Origin: Bacteroidota bacterium
GTDB lineage: Bacteria > Bacteroidota > Bacteroidia > Chitinophagales > Chitinophagaceae
Direction: 5' to 3'
DNA length: 17,450 nt
NCBI GenBank assembly: GCA_023391015.1
Contig: JAEWBT010000114.1
Coordinates: forward strand, 1 to 17,450
The position numbers and the translations under genes were made by a program. The notes under the pieces are model-generated. The model was not told where the DNA came from, did not search any database, and saw nothing but the letters and a program-made list of their open reading frames with translations. Shown piece by piece: positions 6,906-13,520 of this stretch (its first letter is position 1; each line of letters starts with the position of its first letter).

Positions 6906-8177
6906 ATGCTCAACTACGTCTGGATTCTCTTTTTCCTCATCGGCATTGTGGTGGCCATTTTCAAAACCCTGTTTGTACCGGGGTCGGAGAATATTCTTTC
7001 TGAAATGCTCACCGGTCTTTTCGGCGCTGCCAAAACCGGCTTTGAAATTTCCATTGGCCTTACCGGCGTGATGGCCATGTGGCTGGGCATCATGAAAATT
7101 GGCGAGAAAGCCGGCGTGGTCAACAGCCTCGCCCGCGCCGTGGCCCCGCTCTTCCGCGTACTCTTCAAGAACGTTCCCCCCGGCCACCCCGCCTATGGCT
7201 CTATCACCATGAACCTTTCGGCCAACATGCTGGGCCTTGGCAATGCTGCTACCCCACTCGGCCTCACCGCCATGAAAGAGCTGCAAGAGCTGAACCCGGA
7301 AAAAGAGCGCGCAACCGATGCCCAGATTATGTTTCTGGTGCTCAACACGGCGGGCATCACCCTGGTGCCTTCTTCCGTCATTGCCATCCGCGCCACCATG
7401 GCCGCCGAGCAGGGCCTGAAGAATTTCAACGCCGCCGATGTATTCCTGCCCACCCTGCTGGCCACTACCATTGCCTTTATGGCCGGGATGATTATCGTGG
7501 CCATCGCCCAGCGCATCAATCTGTTTCGCCTGCCGGTGCTGATTTTCTTTCTTCTTTTCGGGGGTATGGCCTTCGGCATTTGGCAATACGTGCAGCACCT
7601 GACGGCTGCCGGCATGACGAGCGCACAAATCGGCACCCGCGTGGGCGCGCTGGGCAGCGGGATTATCCTCCTGCTCATTACCACCTTTATTGCCGCCGGT
7701 GTGGTGAAAAAACAAAAGGTGTTTGAAAACTTTGTGGAAGGTGCCAAAGGCGGTTTCGACGTGGCGCTGCGCATCATTCCCTACCTCATCGGGATGCTTC
7801 TGGCCATCTCGGTTTTCCGGACGTCTGGCGTGATGGATTATATCGTCAACGGAATTGCTCATCTGGTGCAGCTCGCCGGGTTGCCCACCCACTGGGCCCC
7901 CGTCATTCCCATTGCTTTGATGAAACCTCTCAGCGGCTCCGGTGCGCAGGCCCTGATGGTAGATGTGATGAAAACCCACGGGGTGGATTCGTTTGCCGGA
8001 ACGCTCGCCTCAGTGTTGCAGGGTACCACCGAAACGACCTTTTACGTGCTGGCCGTGTATTTCGGCTCCGTGGGTGTTACCCGCAGTCGCAACGCACTGG
8101 CTCTGGGGCTTTTGGCCGATTTTATTGGGATGATTGCCGCCGTAGTGCTGATGTATGTCTTAAATCCGCCGGGGTAG
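6906..8177 (+). CDS. Fused SpmA-SpmB nucleoside recognition (Gate) domain membrane protein
   Basis: The 423-residue polytopic membrane protein joins SpmA-like and SpmB-like halves. In the first half, NLSANMLGLGNAATPLGLTA (residues 103-122) is the SpmA signature, followed by LNTAGITLVPSSVIAIRA. The second half begins around residue 205, includes FVEGAKGGFDVALRIIPYLI (276-295), the typical SpmB stretch, and PLSGSGA (341-347), then ends in hydrophobic helices. In Bacillus, SpmA and SpmB are separate and affect spore-core dehydration; the nucleoside recognition/Gate domain suggests transport or gating, but the substrate is unknown. This organism gives no sign of sporulating, so a membrane transport role is more likely. 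The ATG at 6906 is followed directly by hydrophobic residues. TACTTTCG at 6896-6903 resembles a -7 box but is too close to the ATG unless the mRNA is nearly leaderless. Confidence 0.9.
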   Translation: MLNYVWILFFLIGIVVAIFKTLFVPGSENILSEMLTGLFGAAKTGFEISIGLTGVMAMWLGIMKIGEKAGVVNSLARAVAPLFRVLFKNVPPGHPAYGSITMNLSANMLGLGNAATPLGLTAMKELQELNPEKERATDAQIMFLVLNTAGITLVPSSVIAIRATMAAEQGLKNFNAADVFLPTLLATTIAFMAGMIIVAIAQRINLFRLPVLIFFLLFGGMAFGIWQYVQHLTAAGMTSAQIGTRVGALGSGIILLLITTFIAAGVVKKQKVFENFVEGAKGGFDVALRIIPYLIGMLLAISVFRTSGVMDYIVNGIAHLVQLAGLPTHWAPVIPIALMKPLSGSGAQALMVDVMKTHGVDSFAGTLASVLQGTTETTFYVLAVYFGSVGVTRSRNALALGLLADFIGMIAAVVLMYVLNPPG

Positions 8178-8185
8178 CAAAAGAG

Positions 8186-8465
8186 CCAGTAGTGGGCATT
8201 TGCAAAAAAATATAGGCACCACTGACATCAGTACAGGCCATTTGAAGGTAAGAATGAGCAGTACTGATGTCCCCAGTAGTCATTTGTAAAATAATATGGA
8301 TAGTGCGGACGTCCCCACAGGTCATTTGCTATGAAATATAGGCACTGGGGACGTCCCCACAGGGCATTTGCTATGAAATATGGGTACTGGGGACGTCCCC
8401 ATAGGGCATTTATAAAAAAATATAGGCACTGGGGACTTCCCCAGCGCTCCTTTATAGGAAAAAAC
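8186..8465. repeat. Tandem array of six 42-44 bp units with palindromic cores
   Basis: Units begin at 8186, 8230, 8273, 8315, 8357 and 8399 and are 44, 43, 42, 42, 42 and 42 bases long; a degraded partial unit follows at 8441-8465. The shared parts are GGGCATTTGCTATGAAATAT and CTGGGGACGTCCCCA. The core GGGGACGTCCCC is a perfect 12-bp palindrome in units 4 and 5. Unit 6 has a 7-bp stem around CT, and unit 1 has ACTGA/TCAGT in the same place. Units 4-6 are nearly alike while units 1-3 are diverged. The array starts nine bases after the spmAB stop. Because 42 is divisible by three, open frames run through it in several frames (for example a 14-residue repeat with LWGRPQ on the minus strand), but this does not show coding. 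Confidence 0.9.
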
Positions 8466-8476
8466 AGCCCGCAGAG

Positions 8477-8493
8477 CGGTCGCGTAGCGACCG
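8477..8493. repeat. Short palindromic element CGGTCGC-GTA-GCGACCG
   Basis: A perfect 7-bp inverted repeat with a three-base loop lies between the tandem array and the next palindrome. It has no T run. Its GC-rich form and intergenic position are REP-like. Confidence 0.55.
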
Positions 8494-8523
8494 TCATTTT
8501 ATGATTCCTGGTTTCTTCTCCCT

Positions 8524-8545
8524 GAGACGTTGCATGCAACGTCTC
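8524..8545. repeat. Perfect 22-bp palindrome
   Basis: GAGACGTTGCA is followed directly by its exact reverse complement TGCAACGTCTC. There is no loop sequence, so as RNA it would fold only with a small loop, and as DNA it could bind a dimeric protein. It is intergenic, 85 bases before the dehydrogenase start. Palindromes of this kind recur between genes in many bacterial genomes; copy number in this genome is unknown. Confidence 0.7.
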
Positions 8546-8608
8546 TACCTCATCCCTCATCCCTTCCATCTGGCCCGTTTTTTATGACGGATAAAAACAC
8601 TTTAAACC

Positions 8609-8630
8609 CCTATTCCTATTCCTATTCCTA
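8609..8630 (+). repeat. Hexanucleotide repeat (CCTATT) running into the dehydrogenase start codon
   Basis: Three full copies of CCTATT and a partial CCTA run without interruption from 8609 to 8630, and the last A is the first base of the ATG start. It replaces the normal leader of the gene. Confidence 0.9.
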
Positions 8631-9796
8631 TGAAAGCTGCTGTATTCCACGGACCTAAGAACATTTCCTGCGACAATATAGACGATCCGAAGATCGAAGA
8701 AGCGCGGGATGTTATCCTGAAAGTAACCGCCACGGCCATCTGTGGCTCCGACCTCCACATCTACAACGGCTCTTTGCCCACCACGCCTATGGTGCTGGGT
8801 CACGAGTTTATGGGCATTGTAGAAGAAGTGGGCGCGGGGGTGAAAAACCTCAAGCGCGGCGATCGCGTGGTGGTGCCCTTCCCCATTGCCTGCGGCCATT
8901 GCTTTTTCTGCAACCACCAGTTTCCCGGCAACTGCGAAAACTCTAACCCCGAACATTACGGCCCCGAAGGCGCCCTGCTGGATCAGAAAGGCGGTGCGCT
9001 CTTTGGCTACACCGACCTCTATGGCGGCTACAATGGCGGACAAGCCGAGTATGTGCGCGTTCCCTACGCCGATTTTGGACCCCGCAAAGTGCCCGATAAC
9101 CTGACCGATGAGCAGGTCTTGTTTCTTACCGATATCTTCCCTACCGGCTATACCGGCATCGACTGGGCGAATGTGAAGGGCGGCGAGACGGTGGCCATCT
9201 TTGGCGCCGGGCCGGTAGGCATTATGGCGGCCAAAAGTGCATGGCTGCGCGGTGCGGCGCGGGTGATTATTGTGGATGTCCTGCAATACCGGCTGGACAA
9301 AGCCAAAGCCACATCTGGCGCGGAAACTATTTTGTGGGAAGATGACGGCAAAAACGTGATTGAGCAAATCCGGGCGCTGACGCAGGGCCGCGGTGCCGAT
9401 GTGTGCGTGGATGCCGTGGGTTTCGAGCCGGAGCGCACTGTTCTGGACCGCGTCAAATCGGTGGTGAATTTCGAGAAAGGCTCGCCGAAGGTGCTGGAAG
9501 CCTGCGTGAGCGCGGTGCGCCGCAGCGGTTTTATCAGCGTGCTGGGCGTGTATGTCACCAACTTCGATAACTTCCCGGTGGGGCAGATTTTTGATAAAGG
9601 CCTTGGCATTCAGATGGGACAGGCACCGGCTCACAAATACATCGACCACCTGCTGACATGGGTGAGCGAAGGAAAGGTAAAGCTCGACGACATCATCACC
9701 CATCGCATCGGGCTCCAGGATGTAGCCTATGGCTACGATATCTTCCGCAACAGAAAAGAAGACTGCGTGAAGGTGGTGATGAAACCCCACGGCTAA
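8630..9796 (+). CDS. Zinc-dependent alcohol/formaldehyde dehydrogenase, MDR superfamily
   Basis: The 388-residue protein is a medium-chain dehydrogenase of the glutathione-independent formaldehyde dehydrogenase-like group. Catalytic zinc ligands are Cys38 (ATAICGSDLHIY), His58 (GHEFMGIVEEVG) and probably Asp168 in LTDIFPTGY, the Cys-His-Asp set of this group. Four structural zinc cysteines are Cys88, Cys91, Cys94 and Cys102 (CGHCFFCNHQFPGNC). The Rossmann NAD-binding motif is FGAGPVG (191-197). The region CVDAVGFE and the extended insert before SVLGVYVTNFDNFPVGQIFDKG are also typical of the group. The true substrate (formaldehyde, other aldehydes or alcohols) cannot be told from sequence. The start ATG at 8630 gives the standard MKAAVFHGPKNI. 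A CCTATT repeat ends on the start codon. The gene stands alone and is followed by an interspersed repeat. Confidence 0.92.
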   Translation: MKAAVFHGPKNISCDNIDDPKIEEARDVILKVTATAICGSDLHIYNGSLPTTPMVLGHEFMGIVEEVGAGVKNLKRGDRVVVPFPIACGHCFFCNHQFPGNCENSNPEHYGPEGALLDQKGGALFGYTDLYGGYNGGQAEYVRVPYADFGPRKVPDNLTDEQVLFLTDIFPTGYTGIDWANVKGGETVAIFGAGPVGIMAAKSAWLRGAARVIIVDVLQYRLDKAKATSGAETILWEDDGKNVIEQIRALTQGRGADVCVDAVGFEPERTVLDRVKSVVNFEKGSPKVLEACVSAVRRSGFISVLGVYVTNFDNFPVGQIFDKGLGIQMGQAPAHKYIDHLLTWVSEGKVKLDDIITHRIGLQDVAYGYDIFRNRKEDCVKVVMKPHG

Positions 9797-9816
9797 GGAA
9801 AACGCTTACTAATGGC

Positions 9817-9924
9817 TGTCATTCCGACGAGGTGCGGGGAGGAATCTGCGGCGGGCTGTACTAAACGCTGGCTTCAAACAGCTTTTGTCCAGGAAGCAGA
9901 TTTCTCCCTGCGGTCGGAATGACA
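9817..9924. repeat. Interspersed inverted-repeat element (about 108 bp)
   Basis: The ends TGTCATTCCGAC (9817-9828) and GTCGGAATGACA (9913-9924) are exact 12-base inverted repeats. Inside them AATCTGC (9843-9849) and GCAGATT (9896-9902) form a second pair, and the intervening bases are partly complementary (GAGGTGCGGGGAGG against CTCCCTGCG). The whole could fold into a long imperfect hairpin. Elements beginning TGTCATTCCGA and ending TCGGAATGACA are, from memory, common intergenic repeats in Bacteroidota and some other phyla. It carries no gene and overlaps a false upstream start of the next gene. Confidence 0.75.
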
Positions 9925-9975
9925 TTTTCTTTTTGCAAACTACCTTATCGGCACAGCTTTTTACACTCCAAAGTC

Positions 9976-10428
9976 ATGCGTAAAAACAGTTTCTACCTTT
10001 TCATCGCCTCGCTGATAATCACGCTGGCCTCCTGCGCCACGCCGGCCGCCTTGCAATACAAAGGCGTGGACCGGGTATTCCTCGGCAGTGTCAGCACCAA
10101 AGGCCTTCAACTGGGATTGGATTTGAAATTCTACAATCCCAATCCGTTTTCCATGACGTTTAAAGATGCCGACCTGAACGCCTACATCAACAGCCGGCCC
10201 GCTGGTAGCGCCCGGATGCTGAGTTCCCAAACGGTTCCGGCGCAGGACACTTTTATCTTGCCCGTAACCATTGGCCTGGATGTGAGCAATGTCCTGGGCA
10301 ATGCGGTGGATATTCTTACGCAGCGCGACGTGGCGGTGAAGCTGGAAGGAACGGTGCGGGCCAGCAAAGGCGGCTTTACCTTGCCGGTGAAAGTGCGTTA
10401 TGAAGGCCGGCAGAAGCTCAAATTCTAA
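9976..10428 (+). CDS. LEA14-like (LEA type 2 / WHy domain) lipoprotein
   Basis: From the ATG at 9976 the product has 150 residues. The signal MRKNSFYLFIASLIITLASC has lipobox TLASC with Cys20, which is why this start is preferred to the in-frame ATG at 9919, inside the repeat element. The mature part matches the LEA type 2/WHy fold: VDRVFLGSVSTKGLQLGLDL, then KFYNPNPFSMTFKDADLNAY (the NPN motif is characteristic), then SQTVPAQDTFILPVTIGLDV and a final beta strand VKVRYEGRQKLKF. Such proteins are small beta-sandwich lipoproteins of unknown function, linked with desiccation or stress tolerance in other organisms. It ends 15 bases before a strong terminator. Confidence 0.87.
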   Translation: MRKNSFYLFIASLIITLASCATPAALQYKGVDRVFLGSVSTKGLQLGLDLKFYNPNPFSMTFKDADLNAYINSRPAGSARMLSSQTVPAQDTFILPVTIGLDVSNVLGNAVDILTQRDVAVKLEGTVRASKGGFTLPVKVRYEGRQKLKF

Positions 10429-10443
10429 GACTCTTCTACAAAC

Positions 10444-10485
10444 AAAAAATTCCGGAAATCAACGCTGATTTCCGGAATTTTTTTT
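10444..10485 (+). terminator. Terminator built from two TTCCGGAA palindromes
   Basis: An 18-bp perfect stem (10444-10461 with 10466-10483) has a four-base loop ACGC and a T run. Each arm carries one copy of TTCCGGAA (10450 and 10470). It ends the LEA gene unit and, being symmetric with an A run on the left, could also act on the minus strand. Confidence 0.9.
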
Positions 10486-10622
10486 GCATCCGATCTGCTT
10501 TTTCAACTCTGGCAAACCCATCCACGACGTTGGGTCTCTTTTAATGATTGTGTTTGATTGGTGTGGAATGTGGATTTTGTTTAAAGAACTTTTAAAGATA
10601 CCGAATCTGGATCTGGTTTTAT

Positions 10623-10660
10623 AAAAACTGCCCCTGCGTATAATGACAGGGGCAATTTTT
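10623..10660 (-). terminator. Terminator of the minus-strand cytochrome c gene
   Basis: TGCCCCTG (10629-10636) pairs with CAGGGGCA (10647-10654), with flanking AAAAA and TTTTT adding pairs after one mismatch; the loop is ten bases. On the minus strand it reads into TTTTTA. It lies 28 bases beyond the stop of the cytochrome gene. Confidence 0.8.
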
Positions 10661-10687
10661 ATAAACAGTTTTACGGAAATAGACGGC

Positions 10688-11197
10688 TTATTTAGCGCCA
10701 TCATTTTTCCGCATAAATTCCAGAATGGCGCGTGCATCGTTGTCATCCAGGTTTTGATCGGGCATCCGCACCAGACACAGTTCCAGTTGAGATTGCAGGG
10801 CTGGATCTTTGTCAATCATCACGTCGGTGTTGGTAATAAAGTTCATAATCCAGGCCGGAGTATGGCGCTTGGTAACTCCTGCCCAGCCGGGGCCAACCAG
10901 TTTTTCATCGGTAGTCTTGTGGCAAGACATACACTTGGTCTGGGAGATGGATTCTCCTTTAGCAGCCAAAGCATTATCCATACCAGAAACATCTACGTTG
11001 CTTTCATTGAACTTGCCTTCGCCACGATTCGGGTCATACGCATCTACACCAGTGCCGCCGGCGACTTCGGGCGCAGGCGCACCGCCGGTTGTAGTGGTCT
11101 CCGTCGTAGTCGTCTCGGTCGTGGTGGTTCCACCCCCACACGCCACAAAAGCGATGGTAGCGAAAGAGAGGAGAGAGAGAATGATTCCTTTTTTCAT
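10688..11197 (-). CDS. Cytochrome c (class I, single haem) lipoprotein
   Basis: From the ATG at 11197 the product has 169 residues. The signal MKKGIILSLLSFATIAFVAC gives Cys20 as lipidation site. A linker rich in Thr and Glu (TTTTETTTTETTTTGG) follows, then a class I cytochrome c domain: haem site CMSCH (residues 89-93), GPGWAGVTKRH, and the axial Met125 in RMPDQNL, ending with DDNDARAILEFMRK. It is expected to be anchored by lipid on the periplasmic side and to shuttle electrons; the partner is unknown. An in-frame TTG two codons upstream is less likely as start. The -7-like box at 11220-11227 would give a short leader. uvrB lies upstream on the same strand, 122 bases away with a palindrome between, so the gene is probably transcribed on its own. 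Confidence 0.9.
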   Translation of the reverse strand: MKKGIILSLLSFATIAFVACGGGTTTTETTTTETTTTGGAPAPEVAGGTGVDAYDPNRGEGKFNESNVDVSGMDNALAAKGESISQTKCMSCHKTTDEKLVGPGWAGVTKRHTPAWIMNFITNTDVMIDKDPALQSQLELCLVRMPDQNLDDNDARAILEFMRKNDGAK

Positions 11198-11219
11198 GAT
11201 CAAATGGTTTTGATGAATG

Positions 11220-11227
11220 CAAAGCTA
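11220..11227 (-). promoter_or_regulatory. Promoter-like -7 box of the cytochrome c gene
   Basis: Read on the minus strand it is TAGCTTTG, an exact TAnnTTTG match followed by CATTC. It is 22 bases upstream of the ATG at 11197, so the leader would be roughly 10-18 bases. A -33 TTTG at the usual spacing is not seen. Confidence 0.5.
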
Positions 11228-11291
11228 TCTTAACAAACTCCCTGCCATTATGATCTGAGTCATAAAAATGTCATGGCCCTAAACAGGCTTG

Positions 11292-11313
11292 TTTTCCGGA
11301 AATTTCCGGAAAA
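11292..11313. repeat. Perfect 22-bp palindrome of two fused TTTCCGGAAA copies
   Basis: TTTTCCGGAAA is followed directly by its reverse complement TTTCCGGAAAA. It lies 7 bases beyond the uvrB stop (minus strand) and 95 bases before the cytochrome start. It may act as an RNA hairpin at the uvrB 3' end, though there is no long T run. Confidence 0.8.
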
Positions 11314-11319
11314 TCAATC

Positions 11320-13359
11320 CTACACCGCGCCTGCTTCCTTTTTCAATTTAAACAACTCATCACGCAAGCGGGCGGCTTCCATAAAGTCGAGGTCTTTGGC
11401 TGCCTTCTGCATCGCCTTCTGGGTTTGAGCAATAATCTTTTCCAGGTCGGCGGGCTTTTTGGCATAATCGCTTCCGGCTTCGGCAGCAAGGGCCAGCGGC
11501 GTATCGGGCTGCATATAGGCTGCGGCAATCTTTTTGGGGTCGCCGCCCTTGATATCGAGCACGCTGGTTTGCTTCAGGATTTGCTCCACGCTCTTGCGCA
11601 CCGTCGTGGGCGTGATGCCGTGCTCGGTGTTGTAGGCAATCTGCTTCGCGCGGCGCCGCTCGGTTTCGTCCATCGTCCGCTGCATCGAATCGGTGATTTT
11701 ATCGGCGTAGAAGATTACGAGGCCATTGGCATTCCGCGCCGCCCGGCCGGCCATCTGCGTGAGCGAGCGTTCATCGCGCAAAAAGCCTTCTTTGTCGGCG
11801 TCGAGGATGGCCATTAAAGAAACTTCCGGAAGATCCAATCCTTCCCGTAAAAGGTTTACGCCTACCAACACGTCGATATTTCCCAGGCGCAAATCGCGCA
11901 GGATTTCCACCCGCTCCAGCGTGTCCACCTCGGAGTGGATATATCGGCTGCGGATGTTGATGCGGCCGAGATATTTATCCAGTTCTTCGGCCATGCGCTT
12001 GGTGAGCGTTGTTACCAGCACCCGGTCGCCGCCTTTCACGCGGTTGTCGATTTCATCCAGCAAATCGTCGATTTGGTTGATGCTCGGACGGATTTCAATT
12101 GGCGGGTCGAGCAGACCAGTCGGCCGCACCACCTGTTCCACCACCACGCCTTCGGTCATGTCCAGCTCGTATTTTCCGGGCGTAGCCGACACGAAAACGG
12201 TTTGGTTCATTTGCTGCTCAAACTCGTGGAAGTTCAGCGGTCGGTTGTCCAGCGCACTCGGCAGCCGGAAACCGAAATCCACCAGATTGAGCTTGCGGGA
12301 ACGGTCGCCGCCATACATTCCGGAAATCTGCGGAATGGTGACGTGGCTTTCATCCACAATGAGCAAAAAATCTTTGGGGAAATAATCCAGCAGGCAGAAC
12401 GGGCGCGTGCCGGGCAGCCGCCGGTCCAGAAAGCGCGAGTAGTTTTCGATACCGGAGCAAAAGCCCAGTTCCTGAATCATCTCTAGATCATAGTTCACGC
12501 GCTCTTTAATCCGTTGGGCTTCCAGGGGTTTGTTGATGCTTTGAAAATACGCTACCTGCGCGGCCAGCTCGTCCTGAATTTCATGAATGATACTTGCCAT
12601 TTGCCCTTTCGGTGCCATGTAGAGATTGGCCGGAAAAATCGCTGCGGTTTCCATGCGCCCAATGCGTTTGCCGCTTTCGATTTCAAAGGATTCGATTTCC
12701 TCAATCTCGTCGCCGAAAAACGTAATCCGGTAGCCGTAGTCCACATAAGGCAGGTTGATGTCCACCGTATCACCTTTCACCCGGAACGAGCCGCGCCCGA
12801 ATTCCAGCTGCGCGCGGGAGTACAGCGCGTTCACCAGTCCATGCAGAAACGCCTGCCGCCCGATATTTTGACCACGATGCAGCCGGATAATCCCGTTGGC
12901 ATATTCCGTCGGGTTCCCCATACCATAAATGCAGCTCACCGAAGCCACCACGAGAATGTCGCGCCTGCCGGAAAGCAAGTTGGATGTGGCCCGCAGCCGT
13001 AGCTTCTCCAGTTCTTCATTGATAGAAAGGTCTTTCTCAATGTAGGTATCCGTCGTGGGGATATAGGCTTCCGGTTGATAGTAATCGTAGTAGGAAACAA
13101 AATACTCTACGGCATTGTGCGGAAAAAACTGCTTGAATTCGCCGTAGAGTTGGGCCACGAGGGTTTTGTTGTGCGTCAAAACCAAGGTGGGTTTCTGCAC
13201 TTCCTGCACCACGTTGGCCATGGTGAAAGTTTTGCCCGATCCCGTCACTCCCAGCAATGTTTGGTAGGGATCGCCGGCGCGGATGCCTGCCACCAGCTGA
13301 CGAATGGCCTCAGGCTGATCGCCGGCGGGCGGAAACGGACGTTCGATATTAAATGCCAT
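11320..13359 (-). CDS. uvrB: UvrB, excinuclease ABC subunit B
   Basis: The protein is full-length (679 residues). It has Walker A GVTGSGKT (residues 37-44), the DNA-wedging beta-hairpin YFVSYYDYYQPEAYIP (86-101), DESH box (336-339), helicase motifs VSATPGKYE and VGVNLLREGLDLPEVSL, DERSLTQMAGRAARN, and a C-terminal UVR domain (about 639-675, AARLRDELFKLKKE) for binding UvrC. UvrB is the damage-verifying DNA helicase-like subunit of nucleotide excision repair, acting with UvrA and UvrC. The start ATG at 13359 gives the normal MAFNIERPFPPAGDQPEAI. No uvrA or uvrC is nearby. A box TTACTTTG (minus strand, 13370-13377) lies just before the start. Two TTCCGGAA copies fall in the gene. Confidence 0.98.
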   Translation of the reverse strand: MAFNIERPFPPAGDQPEAIRQLVAGIRAGDPYQTLLGVTGSGKTFTMANVVQEVQKPTLVLTHNKTLVAQLYGEFKQFFPHNAVEYFVSYYDYYQPEAYIPTTDTYIEKDLSINEELEKLRLRATSNLLSGRRDILVVASVSCIYGMGNPTEYANGIIRLHRGQNIGRQAFLHGLVNALYSRAQLEFGRGSFRVKGDTVDINLPYVDYGYRITFFGDEIEEIESFEIESGKRIGRMETAAIFPANLYMAPKGQMASIIHEIQDELAAQVAYFQSINKPLEAQRIKERVNYDLEMIQELGFCSGIENYSRFLDRRLPGTRPFCLLDYFPKDFLLIVDESHVTIPQISGMYGGDRSRKLNLVDFGFRLPSALDNRPLNFHEFEQQMNQTVFVSATPGKYELDMTEGVVVEQVVRPTGLLDPPIEIRPSINQIDDLLDEIDNRVKGGDRVLVTTLTKRMAEELDKYLGRINIRSRYIHSEVDTLERVEILRDLRLGNIDVLVGVNLLREGLDLPEVSLMAILDADKEGFLRDERSLTQMAGRAARNANGLVIFYADKITDSMQRTMDETERRRAKQIAYNTEHGITPTTVRKSVEQILKQTSVLDIKGGDPKKIAAAYMQPDTPLALAAEAGSDYAKKPADLEKIIAQTQKAMQKAAKDLDFMEAARLRDELFKLKKEAGAV

Positions 13360-13369
13360 AATTTTTCTA

Positions 13370-13377
13370 CAAAGTAA
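13370..13377 (-). promoter_or_regulatory. Weak promoter-like -7 box of uvrB
   Basis: Read on the minus strand it is TTACTTTG, one mismatch from TAnnTTTG, 10 bases before the uvrB ATG. That is very near the start codon, so the leader would be nearly absent. No LexA-type site was recognised. Confidence 0.25.
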
Positions 13378-13438
13378 AACAAACGAGCCGCCGGGAAGTT
13401 CGGTTCAAGGCGGTCAGGATGACCTACTTTTCCCCGCA

Positions 13439-13520
13439 GATTTTTCCGGAAAATCCCCAAACCTATAAGGTCTTCGAAGACCTTATAGGTTTATTAGATG
13501 CCCGAATTTCCGGAAAAATC
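13439..13520. repeat. Nested palindromes: perfect 34-bp palindrome flanked by inverted TTTCCGGAAAAATC
   Basis: The inner element (13459-13492) is AAACCTATAAGGTCTTC followed directly by its exact reverse complement. It is bracketed by GATTTTTCCGGAAA (13439-13452) and TTTCCGGAAAAATC (13507-13520), themselves exact inverted repeats. The right flank overlaps the stop codon of the minus-strand frnE-like gene, so the structure forms the 3' end of that mRNA. No T run follows, which argues against a simple terminator. Confidence 0.85.

Noticed and set aside
6894..7979. 361-codon minus-strand frame opposite spmAB
   Set aside because: It is a His- and Gly-rich antisense shadow of a GC-rich gene with a clear plus-strand identity.
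8186..8440. CRISPR array
   Set aside because: Units are contiguous and conserved across their whole length, with no unique spacers between short repeats and no cas genes.
8228..8569. Minus-strand 113-codon frame with a 14-residue LWGRPQ repeat
   Set aside because: It is a translation of the 42-bp tandem array and neighbouring palindromes. A period divisible by three keeps other frames open too, and no domain or signal is seen. It is kept as a question under the array finding.
8582..9790. 402-codon minus-strand frame opposite the dehydrogenase
   Set aside because: It is an antisense shadow without domains; the plus-strand zinc dehydrogenase is certain.
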